From Spirochaetaceae bacterium (lineage in GTDB: Bacteria > Spirochaetota > Spirochaetia > DSM-27196 > PWMO01): a stretch of DNA of 52,720 bases. The stretch is taken from contig REDW01000079.1 in assembly GCA_007693325.1 (NCBI GenBank), positions 1-52,720 of the forward strand. The letters run 5' to 3'. Within the stretch, counting starts at the first letter, position 1; every line of letters begins with the position of its first letter. Under the pieces are notes generated by a model that saw only the letters and a list, made by a program, of their open reading frames with translations, ran no database searches and was not told the DNA's origin. Of this stretch, positions 1 to 8,502 are shown piece by piece. Made by a program: the position numbers and the translations under genes.

Positions 1-160
1 TCGGCAGGTTGAGAAACGTCTTGATGATCCGCGCCGGAATGAACCCGCCGGTGCCTATGGCGACAATGACCTCCGGGGCATAACCTGACTCATCAACGCA
101 CCGGGCCAAGCCGGCAACGGTGTTGTGAATCTCATTGTACGAAAAGGCTATCTGTTCCAT
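1..160 (-). CDS. Phosphoribosyltransferase family protein (5' part only)
   Basis: Only the first 53 residues lie in the window; the gene runs off the left edge. The N-terminus reads MEQIAFSYNEIHNTV, followed by PEVIVAIGTGGFIPARI. That matches the conserved opening of type I phosphoribosyltransferases of the xanthine/hypoxanthine class, where a strand ending in a G-G-x-P-A-R loop precedes the core. These enzymes transfer phosphoribose from PRPP to a purine base in salvage. The PRPP-binding motif lies outside the window, so the substrate cannot be named. No Shine-Dalgarno sequence precedes the ATG at 160. A promoter at 166-194 puts the transcript start at about the start codon. It is divergent from the secreted-protein gene at 277. 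Confidence 0.6.
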   Translation of the reverse strand, partial: MEQIAFSYNEIHNTVAGLARCVDESGYAPEVIVAIGTGGFIPARIIKTFLNLP

Positions 161-165
161 GGGCT

Positions 166-194
166 ACCATACGCGGCTCGGCGCGCTTTGTCTA
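166..194 (-). promoter_or_regulatory. Promoter of the phosphoribosyltransferase gene
   Basis: On the minus strand TAGACA (189-194) and TATGGT (166-171) are 17 bases apart. The -10 box ends 5 bases before the ATG at 160, so the mRNA should be leaderless. Confidence 0.5.
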
Positions 195-234
195 CGCGCT
201 GCGGCAAAACCGCGCACATCGGGCGCTCCCGGTG

Positions 235-240
235 TATAAT
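235..240 (+). promoter_or_regulatory. -10 box of the gene at 277
   Basis: A consensus TATAAT preceded directly by TG. No good -35 is visible. The predicted start near 247 leaves a 30-base leader that carries GAGGGAG at 264-270. Confidence 0.5.
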
Positions 241-276
241 GGAGACGCGTTAATCTCACACCTGAGGGAGACGGAA

Positions 277-939
277 ATGAAGATACCGTTGTTGATAGCG
301 CTGCTGGCATCTGCGCTGCTACCGTCGGCACCCGTGGCCGCTTTCTCACCGGAACACCTGAACCAGGTGACCTTTGTAAACGAAACCGGTTACGACATGC
401 TGTACCTGTTTTTCTCGCCGTCGGACAGCGAGTATTGGGGCGCCGATATTCTGGGCACCGCGCGCACACTCGACTCGGGCCAGAAGCTCAGTTTCTACGT
501 GCTCTACCCCGACGAGTGCAACGCGTTCGATTTCCTGGCGGTCGATGAGGACGGAGACGCATACACCGTCTGGGACGTGGAGTTGTGCGACGGCCATTCA
601 CACGTGCAAAGTGTTACCCTTTCCGAACTCGCAGGGCCATTCGGCCCGCTTGACTTCGCTACGATACAGTTTCACAACCAGCTCGATCACGAGATCCACT
701 ACCTGTTTGTTTCGCCCTCGGATTCGGCCAGCTGGGGAGTCGACGTGCTGGACGCGCGGACCGTGCTGGGCCCTGATCGATACGCCGAGATTCTGGTGTT
801 GCGCAGTGCCGCTGAGGAATACTACGACCTGATGGGAGTAGACGAAGATCTCGAGCTCTATCGATTCCGCTTTGTTGTTGATGAGTCACGCGATTTCAGC
901 TTTGCAATCGAGCCCTCCGACAAGCTGTCTGCCCCTTGA
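277..939 (+). CDS. Secreted protein made of two tandem repeats, function unknown
   Basis: Not a family I can name. The 220-residue product starts with a signal peptide (about residues 1-22, ending PVAA). The rest is two copies of one domain of about 85 residues, roughly 30-115 and 129-213. Both copies carry SPSDS-x-x-WG-x-D (47-56 and 146-155), a preceding Y-L-F strand, and a closing (A/G)VDED segment. The first copy has two cysteines (81 and 104) that could form a disulphide; the second has none. The ATG at 277 is chosen because it follows GAGGGAG and begins the signal peptide; an upstream in-frame start at 232 would overlap the -10 box. The protein is probably periplasmic or surface-exposed. 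The gene ends directly against the convergent gene at 940. Confidence 0.75.
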   Translation: MKIPLLIALLASALLPSAPVAAFSPEHLNQVTFVNETGYDMLYLFFSPSDSEYWGADILGTARTLDSGQKLSFYVLYPDECNAFDFLAVDEDGDAYTVWDVELCDGHSHVQSVTLSELAGPFGPLDFATIQFHNQLDHEIHYLFVSPSDSASWGVDVLDARTVLGPDRYAEILVLRSAAEEYYDLMGVDEDLELYRFRFVVDESRDFSFAIEPSDKLSAP

Positions 940-2142
940 TCAGCGCGCCGGCGGATCACGAAACCCAATCGGAATCCAGCCGCCGGGGTCCGCCTGAGTA
1001 CTGTCTATCAGTCCCAGGTCGACGCTGGCGGTCATCTCGGCAGCCAGGTAGGAGCGGCCTTCAAACGGGTAGCGCCAGCCTTCTCCGGGAACATTGACCC
1101 CGGCAACCGCGTGCGCATACTCGCTGGAAACCAGCAGGATTGCGTCAAACCCGAGCTGGTGCAGCAGAATAACGTAGGTCAACCCGAGTGAGTCACAGTC
1201 CCCTGAGCGCGTCACCAGCGTCGCCGGCGGTGACAGCAGCCGCGACAACGACTCGGTCTGGAAAAACTCGAACCCCTGCAACCACGCCAACAGCCGGTGC
1301 GGGATCTGCTGCCGCGGCACCCCGCTCCGGTCAAAGTGTGCGGCCAGCTGCTCCGCTAGCGGTTCGAGACGCGAGTAGTTGTCGCGGTAGATGGCGCGAT
1401 AGTAGCGCTGCCAGGCGGCAGCCCACGGCGGCAGCTCTTGCGGGTCGGGCCGGGTATAGGAACCCTGTCCGTATCCACTCAGCACGCGTGCCTCGCGCTC
1501 GATCAGAACCTCTGCACCCTCGATCTCACCTTCATCGAGCGCCAGCGACAGCTTAGCATCGTCGATACTGAGCGTGACCTCCTGCGGCTGCGGCGCGGGG
1601 TGCGGATAGTAGAACTGGCTGATCGGCCCCGGCAGCCGGCGTGCGCTGCTCCCGGGTGCAAAAGAGTCTATCGCCGAGAGCAGCACGTCGTGGTAGTGCT
1701 CGTAGTGCTCAACCGGAGCGTACGCCATAATCACGTAGCTGCGCTGCCCGGCGTGGATCATAACGAAGTAGCCCCGCAGGTTGTGGCGGCCGGTTGAGAA
1801 CTGGTAGTCGGCGAGCACGCTATCGTGATTGTTGAAAGCAAACGCGGAATGGTCGCCCTGCGGTTCAAACTGTTGCTGTACGTAACTGTGCAGCTGATCG
1901 ATTGAGTCAAACCGACTCTCGAATGCGAAGACTTGAAAGATTGCGTTTCGTTGCGGGTCGGTGAAGGTCACCTCTTCGGCGGTCTCGGCGTGCAGCACTG
2001 ACCAGCCAATAGGAACATCGAGGTAATAGTCGTACGCCGGGTTGCGGAAGCGTTGTGCCTCTACCTGTGTCGGGAACAGCAGTAGAAATGCAACCAGCGC
2101 TATTGCAGGCAACACAAGCGTCCGGAATAAGCGTTGATTCAT
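940..2142 (-). CDS. Secreted transglutaminase-like protein
   Basis: A 400-residue product with a signal peptide (1-30, ending VEAQ). Residues 31-165 look like a PsbP/DUF1795-type sandwich domain (FRNPAYDYYLDVPIGWSV at the front). The C-terminal half (about 285-370) has the transglutaminase-like arrangement: Cys316 in RSGDCDSLGL and His344 in YAHAVAGV, with an acidic residue near 369 as a possible third member. The family includes peptidases and cross-linking enzymes acting outside the cytoplasm, so a cell-envelope role is likely but the substrate is unknown. The start at 2142 follows GGGGGG at a normal distance and opens the signal peptide; the open frame extends 46 codons upstream without signal-like sequence. 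It converges on the gene at 277 with no gap. Confidence 0.7.
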   Translation of the reverse strand: MNQRLFRTLVLPAIALVAFLLLFPTQVEAQRFRNPAYDYYLDVPIGWSVLHAETAEEVTFTDPQRNAIFQVFAFESRFDSIDQLHSYVQQQFEPQGDHSAFAFNNHDSVLADYQFSTGRHNLRGYFVMIHAGQRSYVIMAYAPVEHYEHYHDVLLSAIDSFAPGSSARRLPGPISQFYYPHPAPQPQEVTLSIDDAKLSLALDEGEIEGAEVLIEREARVLSGYGQGSYTRPDPQELPPWAAAWQRYYRAIYRDNYSRLEPLAEQLAAHFDRSGVPRQQIPHRLLAWLQGFEFFQTESLSRLLSPPATLVTRSGDCDSLGLTYVILLHQLGFDAILLVSSEYAHAVAGVNVPGEGWRYPFEGRSYLAAEMTASVDLGLIDSTQADPGGWIPIGFRDPPAR

Positions 2143-2228
2143 CGTCGATCCCCCCTGTTTCAATTGTCGGCGCCTCAGCGCTGAACTGAAAACCCGCCAC
2201 CAGTGTATCGCACTCAGACGCCTACCGC

Positions 2229-2258
2229 TTGCACTGCGCGCCGCAGACCCGCTACACT
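2229..2258 (+). promoter_or_regulatory. aroA promoter
   Basis: TTGCAC (2229-2234) and TACACT (2253-2258) with an 18-base spacer. The ATG at 2267 is 8 bases beyond the -10 box, so the mRNA has almost no leader. Confidence 0.6.
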
Positions 2259-2266
2259 TCGCCATT

Positions 2267-3580
2267 ATGTCGTCTGCCACAATTCGACCCCACGCAATCT
2301 CCGGAACGATTGCGGTGCCGGCTTCAAAATCTCACACCATTCGCGGAATTGTTATTGCGACGCTGGCTGAGGGTCGCTCGCGCCTGTTCGAACCTCTGGA
2401 TTCCCAGGATGCACGTTCCTGTATTGCCGCGTGCCGTCTGCTGGGGGCTGCAATCGAGGAGTTGCGCGACAGCGACGGACGTCTGCGTGAGCTTGTCATC
2501 GAGGGGACCGCGGGCACGATCGATCCGCCGGAGGACGTGATCAACGTCGGCAATTCCGGTACCACCCTCTATATTCTATCCGGCGCGGCCGCGCTGACTC
2601 GCGGCTGGACCGTCTTTACCGGTGATCACCAGATCCGTAACCGCCCCATCCGCGCGCTGCTGCACGCTCTGACCGATCTGGGTGCCGAGGCATTTACCAC
2701 GCGCGACAAGGATGCCGCGCCGTTCTGCCTGCGCGGTCCGATCACAGGCGGGCTTACCTCGATCGAATGCCCCACCAGTCAGTATCTTTCCAGTCTGTTG
2801 ATTGCGCTGCCGCTGGCGACGGGTGACTCCACCATCGAAGTTCCGCTGCTGCACGAGCGCCCCTACGTCGATATGACCCTGGCGTGGCTTGCCGGCCAGA
2901 ACATTGCCGTCAAACGTGACGGCTATCGCCGTTTTCACGTGGCGGGGGCTCAAGGCTACCGTGCATTCGAGACGCGCGTAGCCGGCGATTTTTCTTCAGC
3001 AACGTTTTTCCTGTGCGCCGCTGCGATCACCGGCTGCCAACTGCAGCTCGAGGGACTGGATATGGATGACCCACAGGGTGACAAAGAGGTGATCACGATC
3101 CTGCGCGCGATGGGCTGTACGGTAACGGTTTCTGACGGGATAGTCAGCATCTGTGGTCCGGCACGTCCGGCTGAAGGCAGACCACACCTGTCCGGCGGTG
3201 AGTTTGACCTGAACGCCATGCCGGACGCACTGCCGGCGCTGGCGGCAACCGCCTGCTTTGCGCGTGAGCCGGTGCGACTGGTGAACGTACCCCAGGCTCG
3301 CCTCAAGGAGACCGACCGAATAACAGTCATGGCCACCGAGCTCGGCCGGATGGGGGCGCGCATCCGCGAACTGCCGGACGGACTGGAAATCCTGCCGACC
3401 GGCGCAGCACCGCTACTGCGCGGTGTTGCTGTTGACGGTCATCACGATCATCGGGTGGTAATGGCGCTGGCGATAGCCGCGCTGGGGGCGGCCGGCGAAA
3501 CCAGCGTCGCCGGTGCCGAAAGCGCTGCGGTCACCTACCCCGGCTTCTTTGCACAGTTGGAGTCGCTGCAGCGCGCATGA
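2267..3580 (+). CDS. aroA: 3-phosphoshikimate 1-carboxyvinyltransferase (EPSP synthase)
   Basis: Joins shikimate 3-phosphate and phosphoenolpyruvate to give EPSP, the sixth step of the shikimate pathway, in the cytoplasm. The 437 residues have the family's normal length and landmarks: PASKSHTIRG near 16 (Lys, Ser and Arg of the substrate site), VGNSGTT near 98, an Arg-rich loop IRNRPIRALL near 127, KETDRI near 345 and DHRVVMALAIAAL near 392. The GNSGT motif keeps the Gly of glyphosate-sensitive enzymes. One oddity is GTTLYIL, where the common form has Arg after GT(A/T)M. Another shikimate-pathway gene, the DAHP synthase fusion, lies at 16.8 kb. No Shine-Dalgarno sequence is seen; the promoter places the transcript start at the ATG. 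The stop overlaps the next gene's start. Confidence 0.92.
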   Translation: MSSATIRPHAISGTIAVPASKSHTIRGIVIATLAEGRSRLFEPLDSQDARSCIAACRLLGAAIEELRDSDGRLRELVIEGTAGTIDPPEDVINVGNSGTTLYILSGAAALTRGWTVFTGDHQIRNRPIRALLHALTDLGAEAFTTRDKDAAPFCLRGPITGGLTSIECPTSQYLSSLLIALPLATGDSTIEVPLLHERPYVDMTLAWLAGQNIAVKRDGYRRFHVAGAQGYRAFETRVAGDFSSATFFLCAAAITGCQLQLEGLDMDDPQGDKEVITILRAMGCTVTVSDGIVSICGPARPAEGRPHLSGGEFDLNAMPDALPALAATACFAREPVRLVNVPQARLKETDRITVMATELGRMGARIRELPDGLEILPTGAAPLLRGVAVDGHHDHRVVMALAIAALGAAGETSVAGAESAAVTYPGFFAQLESLQRA

Positions 3581-4221
3581 TGTTCTTCGACGTTGATCAC
3601 ACGCTGACCCGGCACTCAACCGGTCGGCGTTTCATGGAGCAGGGGCTGCGCATGGGGCACTTCTCACCGCGTTTGCTGCTGCACATGCCGCTATTCTACA
3701 TACGCTACCGTATGGGTATGATAACCCAGCGCGATCTGCGCAAAGAGGTCGCCGCCATTCGCGGCCGCACGCGCGCAGAACTGACGCTGATTGCCGACGC
3801 TGCAGTAGCATTCAGCATGCAGCATGACCTGTTCCAGGACGCCGTTGAAACGGTTACTCGCTTCCAGGCACAGGGAATTGCGACGGTTATTGCAACATCT
3901 TCGCTCGATATCCTGGTCAGACCGCTGGCCGAGAGGCTTGGTATGGATGGTGTCATCGCTACCGAGCTGGAGTTCGAAAACGGCGTAGCTACCGGGCGCG
4001 CTTTGGGGATACCGTGCGTTGGGGACGAGAAGCTGAGACGAGTTCTGGAGTTCATTCGCCAGCACAACGCGGTAGCCGCAGATTGTGGATTCTATACCGA
4101 CAGCGTCAATGACCTGCCGGTACTCAGCGCCGTAGGCACACCAGTTGCGGTAAACCCCGATCCGCGACTGCGTCGAATAGCGCTGCGCAACGGCTGGCAG
4201 GTGTTGCGTTTTCGTCGCTGA
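3577..4221 (+). CDS. HAD-superfamily phosphatase, subfamily IB (SerB-like)
   Basis: A 214-residue hydrolase of the phosphoserine-phosphatase-like HAD group. Motif I is FFDVDHTLT (the nucleophile and acid/base aspartates, here D-x-D-H-T). Motif II is ATSS near 110, a Lys occurs in GDEKLRR, and motif III is FYTDSVNDLPVL near 175. The helical cap between motifs I and II (about 20-90) fits the IB class. Members remove phosphate from small metabolites; the substrate cannot be read from the sequence. The gene starts inside the aroA stop (ATGATG at 3577; the second ATG at 3580 is equally possible), so it is probably made by translational coupling with aroA. Confidence 0.82.
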   Translation: MMFFDVDHTLTRHSTGRRFMEQGLRMGHFSPRLLLHMPLFYIRYRMGMITQRDLRKEVAAIRGRTRAELTLIADAAVAFSMQHDLFQDAVETVTRFQAQGIATVIATSSLDILVRPLAERLGMDGVIATELEFENGVATGRALGIPCVGDEKLRRVLEFIRQHNAVAADCGFYTDSVNDLPVLSAVGTPVAVNPDPRLRRIALRNGWQVLRFRR

Positions 4222-4237
4222 GGATGGTGCAGGGCGT

Positions 4238-4265
4238 CGCCAATTTCACATTGGCGTGCTATATT
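4238..4265 (+). promoter_or_regulatory. Extended -10 promoter with an upstream inverted repeat
   Basis: TGcTATATT occupies 4257-4265, six bases before the ATG at 4272, which predicts a transcript starting at the A of ATG. No -35 is recognisable. In its place is a perfect 7-base inverted repeat, CGCCAAT (4238-4244) and ATTGGCG (4250-4256), touching the extended -10. It lacks a T-tract, so an operator is more likely than a terminator. Confidence 0.5.
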
Positions 4266-4271
4266 GCGGCT

Positions 4272-5144
4272 ATGACTATGCACTCGTGGGACCGCGACGC
4301 AGTCGTGCAACTGCTGCTGGATGCCGGACGGACCGCGCTGTCTTTCTTTGGCGACCCTGGGATCTCTATCAAAGCTGACAAGTCAATTGTCACCGAGGCC
4401 GATAAAGCTATCGAACGCGAACTGGCAACACTGTTCGATCACCCGGACGAAGGCGTCTACCTGCTGGGTGAAGAGACGTTCGAAACGCACTCCGAGGACT
4501 ACTTTGAGCAGGCACTCAAGCATACTACCTGGATTGTCGACCCTATCGACGGCACGTCATCTTTTGCTTTCGGATTACCGACGTGGGGAGTCTCAATCGG
4601 ATTCAGCCGTGGTGGTATTATCACAGAAGGTGGAATTCTGCTGCCGGTCTCCGGAGATCTGATGATCACCGACGCTGGAACGGTCTACTACACCAAACTC
4701 GGCGCCGACCGGAAACAATGGGATCCCGCTGGACTGACTCCGTTCAAGCCGCCGCAACTGGATCCCAAACGCATCGGACTGGTCAGTATATCGCAGGAGG
4801 TTGCCAAGCAGGGTTTCTATCACGGTCCGCAGTCGGTGCAGTCCAACGGTTCGTGCGTCTACTCGGCGGTCTATCTGATTCTCGGATCGTTCATCGGCTA
4901 CATCGCCAACGTCAAGCTGTGGGATATTGCCGCCGCTATCGCCTTCTTTGACGCGCTTGGCTTCACAATGAAGTTTGCCGACGGTCGCGTGGTTGGCCCC
5001 GAGATCAACGAGCAGAACTACCGGCTGAACAGCAGCGGCGGCTCACACTGGAAGATGGCCGACCAGTTCTACATCGCCGACAGTGAACCGCTGTGCGACT
5101 ACCTGGTTTCCAGGACCGTGGTGGCACCGCGAACCAGAAGTTAA
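4272..5144 (+). CDS. Inositol monophosphatase family protein
   Basis: A 290-residue metal-dependent phosphatase of the IMPase/CysQ/HisN superfamily. The metal-binding residues are visible: GEE in YLLGEETF (about 77), DPIDGT in WIVDPIDGTSSF (about 94-102), and the C-terminal WDIAAAIAF (about 217). The superfamily hydrolyses inositol phosphates, 3'-phosphoadenosine phosphate, histidinol phosphate or fructose bisphosphate; the sequence alone does not decide between them. The frame is open from 4224, but an extended -10 box at 4257-4265 overlaps that stretch, so the ATG at 4272 (or the next one at 4278) is the start. This predicts a leaderless mRNA with no Shine-Dalgarno sequence. It converges on htpG with a 24-base gap. 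Confidence 0.8.
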   Translation: MTMHSWDRDAVVQLLLDAGRTALSFFGDPGISIKADKSIVTEADKAIERELATLFDHPDEGVYLLGEETFETHSEDYFEQALKHTTWIVDPIDGTSSFAFGLPTWGVSIGFSRGGIITEGGILLPVSGDLMITDAGTVYYTKLGADRKQWDPAGLTPFKPPQLDPKRIGLVSISQEVAKQGFYHGPQSVQSNGSCVYSAVYLILGSFIGYIANVKLWDIAAAIAFFDALGFTMKFADGRVVGPEINEQNYRLNSSGGSHWKMADQFYIADSEPLCDYLVSRTVVAPRTRS

Positions 5145-5168
5145 CGGGCCGAACCACGGTAATTCTGC

Positions 5169-7037
5169 TCAGACCGCTTTCTCGAGCACCCGATTGAGGC
5201 GCTTCACGAATGCGGCCGGGTCGGTGATCGGAACGTTTTCCACCAGCAGCGCCTGCTCGAGCAGCAGGAAGCTGACGTCGTCGATCATCGCCTGATCGCT
5301 GATGTCTGCCAGCGCCGTGACGATGCGGTGATCCGGGTTGATCTCCAGGATCGGCTTGACCTCGGGAACCTCGCCCTGCCCCAGCGACTTGAGTAGTTGC
5401 TGCATCTTGATTGTCGGGTCATTTTCATCGACAACGATGCACGAAGGAGAATCGGACAGCCGCACTGAAACCTTGACGTCCTTGACACGGTCACCGAGGG
5501 CCTGCTTGATCTTCTCGGCAATCGGCCGGGCATCGTCTGTCTTGGCCTTGTCATTCTCTCCGGCGATGTCTTCACCGGCGTCGCTGCGGTTGATTGCCTT
5601 GAGTTCGGTATCCTTGTAGCTACCGATCGACGGAACAACGATCTCATCGATATCGTCATCCATGATCAGTACTTCGATGTTTTTCTTGCGATATGCTTCC
5701 AGCAGCGGGGAGTTGCGTAATGCGTTTTCGTTATCGCCGCTGGTATAGTAGATCGACTTCTGGTCCGGCAGCATACGCTGCTTGTATTCGGCCAGGCTGG
5801 TGTAGCCTTCTACGTTCGAGGACTTGAAGCGCACCAGCTCGAGCAACGCCTCGCGGTTACCAAAATCCGAGTACAGCCCCTCCTTGAGCGGGCGGTTGTA
5901 CTGCTCGATGAACTGCGTGTAGCGCTCGGGATCTTCGGTGGCAAGCCGCTGGAACTCGCCGAGCAGTTTCTTGACCCCGGCCTGGCGAATATTGGCCAGC
6001 ACCCGGTTATGCTGCAGCGTCTCGCGGCTTACGTTGAGCGGCAGGTCCTCGCTGTCGATGATACCACGCACAAAACGCAGGTAGGCCGGCATCAGATCCT
6101 TCTGATCGTCGGTGATGAAAACCCGTTTGATGTATAACTTGACACCGGGTCGATAATCGACGTTGTACATGTCGAACGGCGCGTGGCGCGGAACGTAGAA
6201 CAACGTAGTGTACTCGAGTGTTCCCTCGGCCTGCGTGTGGGTATAGAGCAGAGGATCTTCATCCTCGTGCGCGATAGTCTTGTAGAACTCCTTGTAGTCC
6301 TCTTCACTGAGGTCGCTCTTGGGCCTCTTCCACAGCGCGCTGGCGCTGTTGACCTGCTCAACCTTGGCTTCCTTGCCCTTTTCGCCGCCCTTGTCGTCGT
6401 ACTCGGTTCTGGTATAGTGCAGGTAGATTGGAAACGCAATGTGATCGGAGTACTTCTTGACGATCTCATCTATCCGCCAACGGGTGGCAAACTCCTTGCC
6501 TTCATCGGCGAGCTGGAGCGTTACCGTTGTTCCGTTTGTATCACGGCTGCTCTGCTCGATCTCGAACTCTCCCTTGCCATCCGAAGTCCACTTCCAGGCC
6601 TGCTCTTCACCGGCCTTGCGGCTGATGACCTCGACCTTGTCTGCCACCATGAACGAGCTGTAGAAACCGACCCCGAACTGGCCGATCAGGCTGGAGTCCT
6701 TGCGGCTGTCACCGGAAAGCTGGGCCAGGAAGTTCCTGGTCCCCGAGCGGGCTATGGTACCGAGGTTTTCCACCAGTTCCTGCTCGTTCATACCAATTCC
6801 GCTGTCCGACACCGTGATAGTGCCGGCGTCCTTTTCATCGAAATAGATATCGATACGCGGCTCGAATGCAAAATCTTTGAAGGCATCGTCGGTGATGGTG
6901 AGGTACTTCAGCTTATCCAGTGCGTCCGATGCGTTGGAAATCAGCTCTCGCAGGAAAATGTCGCGATGGGTATACAGCGAGTGAACAATGAGGTGCAACA
7001 GTTGATTGACTTCTGTCTGAAATTGATGCTTCGACAT
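5169..7037 (-). CDS. htpG: Chaperone protein HtpG (Hsp90 family)
   Basis: ATP-dependent cytosolic chaperone of the Hsp90 family; 622 residues, the normal bacterial length. The N-terminal GHKL ATPase domain is plain: ELISNASDALDKLKY near 33 (the catalytic Glu and the Mg-binding Asn), DSGIGM near 80, and GQFGVGFYSSF near 118. The middle domain holds FNxSRE-like LNVSRETLQHNR near 335, and the C-terminal dimerisation domain ends at about residue 620. The start at 7037 follows AAAGGAGAG at good spacing; the in-frame TTG at 7058 would leave that ribosome site inside the gene. It has its own promoter at 7095-7123, separate from argA upstream. Confidence 0.97.
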   Translation of the reverse strand: MSKHQFQTEVNQLLHLIVHSLYTHRDIFLRELISNASDALDKLKYLTITDDAFKDFAFEPRIDIYFDEKDAGTITVSDSGIGMNEQELVENLGTIARSGTRNFLAQLSGDSRKDSSLIGQFGVGFYSSFMVADKVEVISRKAGEEQAWKWTSDGKGEFEIEQSSRDTNGTTVTLQLADEGKEFATRWRIDEIVKKYSDHIAFPIYLHYTRTEYDDKGGEKGKEAKVEQVNSASALWKRPKSDLSEEDYKEFYKTIAHEDEDPLLYTHTQAEGTLEYTTLFYVPRHAPFDMYNVDYRPGVKLYIKRVFITDDQKDLMPAYLRFVRGIIDSEDLPLNVSRETLQHNRVLANIRQAGVKKLLGEFQRLATEDPERYTQFIEQYNRPLKEGLYSDFGNREALLELVRFKSSNVEGYTSLAEYKQRMLPDQKSIYYTSGDNENALRNSPLLEAYRKKNIEVLIMDDDIDEIVVPSIGSYKDTELKAINRSDAGEDIAGENDKAKTDDARPIAEKIKQALGDRVKDVKVSVRLSDSPSCIVVDENDPTIKMQQLLKSLGQGEVPEVKPILEINPDHRIVTALADISDQAMIDDVSFLLLEQALLVENVPITDPAAFVKRLNRVLEKAV

Positions 7038-7094
7038 GCGGGTCTCTCCTTTGGCCAAACTGCGATGCTGTGCTAATGATTGATTTCTGAACGA

Positions 7095-7123
7095 AATATA
7101 CTGCTGCAGCCGCCCAACGGCAA
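7095..7123 (-). promoter_or_regulatory. htpG promoter
   Basis: TTGCCG (7118-7123) and TATATT (7095-7100) with a 17-base spacer, giving a leader of about 50 bases with AAAGGAGAG. I see no CIRCE-type inverted repeat, so classical HrcA control is not suggested. Confidence 0.55.
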
Positions 7124-7154
7124 CCAGACCAGTTCAGAAGCGAAAATTGAAGCC

Positions 7155-8483
7155 CTACCGCAGATCGAGAACCAGCACGCGCGAGCGGCGGCCCTCGTCG
7201 TAGTGCAGCTGACGATCCTGCGGCAGGTCTCCGCGGCTTGCTTCACGAAAGCCCAACGCGTGAAACCAGTCGCTGGTCGCGGTGGTCAGTACGAAGACAC
7301 GGCTCAGGCCGAGGCGGCGCGCTTTCTCCACCAGGAAACTGATCAGTTTGTGGCCAATGCCGAGGTGAGAGTAGCGCGGATCAACCGCAACACCGGCGAT
7401 CTCGGCCTCCCCGGATGGGAACTGGTGCAGCGCCGCGCAGCCGTGGATTGTGCCGTCGGTCTCGTAGACTACGAAGTCCGGATAGAGCTCGGACAATCTC
7501 TCTTCGGTTCGCTGCACCAGCACACCCTGCTCAACCAGGGGACGCATCAGCCGGTAGACATCGGCAGCATCTTCCTGGCGCATGCTGCGCACACTCTGGT
7601 ATATGTTGGCGTGCACCATGGTACCGAGGCCCAGGTTGGAGAAGATCTCCTTCAGGATCACCCCTTCGATGCGCCCGTCCACGATGTGGATCCGCTCGAC
7701 ACCGTGCACGCCCGAAGCGTAGGCAAACTCGACCAGTTCGTACATGGTCTCCGCCTCGCGGCCGCGATTGACTTCCAGAAAGCTCCGGGCCTCGGATACC
7801 GTCATGCGCGAGACACGGTCATCGGTGGTCAGATCAACGCCCTCGGGTATTGCGTAATCCTTGCCGAACAGTGCGCCGGCATCGGTGATGAAGAAGAGTT
7901 TTTCGGCGTGCAACTCCGAAGCCAGCGTTGATGCCAGCTGACGCGAGGAAACGTTGTACGGCCTGCCCGATGAGCTCCAGCCGATACACGGAAACACCGG
8001 TACAATCCCCTGGTCGAGTACGGTGCGCAGCTGGTTGATCTTGATCCGCTCTACAACCCCGGATTCGCAATAGTCGACTCCGTTCTCCACCCCACGCGCA
8101 CGTGCCTTGACCCAGTTTCCGATAACAGCGTTGGCACTGTAGGCGGTCAACAGTGTCAGCAGCGTATTGGCCGTATCAAACGCGGCCATCTTAATGAACG
8201 GCATCGCCTCGGAGGTTGCAATCCGCACACCGCGCCGGCACTCCCAGGCGATACCGTAGCGTGTAAGCACTTCATCGATGCGTCCTCTGGCACCGGGCAC
8301 CAGAATTATGTTGATACCGGCCTGTTTCAGGAGCACGAGGTCTTTGACCAGATTGGCCAGATAGGGGTGCGCCAGAATGGCATAGTCGATCTGGATAACA
8401 AAGGTCGAATCCTGAAAACGGTTGGCGTAAGAAAACACCTCGCGAATTAACTCGACCTGTTCCTGAACGTTGGGCTCTGGCAT
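7155..8483 (-). CDS. argA: Amino-acid N-acetyltransferase (N-acetylglutamate synthase)
   Basis: Acetylates glutamate with acetyl-CoA, the first step of arginine synthesis. The 442 residues follow the two-domain ArgA plan: an amino-acid-kinase-like domain (about 1-290, with VIQIDYAIL and LVPGARGRIDEVL) and a C-terminal GNAT domain (about 295-442) with the acetyl-CoA loop near YSHLGIGHKLISFLVEKAR and FVLTT following. Members of this type are usually feedback-inhibited by arginine through the kinase-like domain. It lies 19 bases after the secreted-protein gene at 8503 and probably shares its transcript. The start at 8483 follows GGAG. Confidence 0.9.
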   Translation of the reverse strand: MPEPNVQEQVELIREVFSYANRFQDSTFVIQIDYAILAHPYLANLVKDLVLLKQAGINIILVPGARGRIDEVLTRYGIAWECRRGVRIATSEAMPFIKMAAFDTANTLLTLLTAYSANAVIGNWVKARARGVENGVDYCESGVVERIKINQLRTVLDQGIVPVFPCIGWSSSGRPYNVSSRQLASTLASELHAEKLFFITDAGALFGKDYAIPEGVDLTTDDRVSRMTVSEARSFLEVNRGREAETMYELVEFAYASGVHGVERIHIVDGRIEGVILKEIFSNLGLGTMVHANIYQSVRSMRQEDAADVYRLMRPLVEQGVLVQRTEERLSELYPDFVVYETDGTIHGCAALHQFPSGEAEIAGVAVDPRYSHLGIGHKLISFLVEKARRLGLSRVFVLTTATSDWFHALGFREASRGDLPQDRQLHYDEGRRSRVLVLDLR

Positions 8484-8502
8484 CGGAGGCTCCGTTGGCG
8501 CG

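Noticed and set aside
6183-7931. Long plus-strand open frames opposite htpG and argA
   Set aside because: The minus-strand genes are unmistakable; the shadow translations show no motif.
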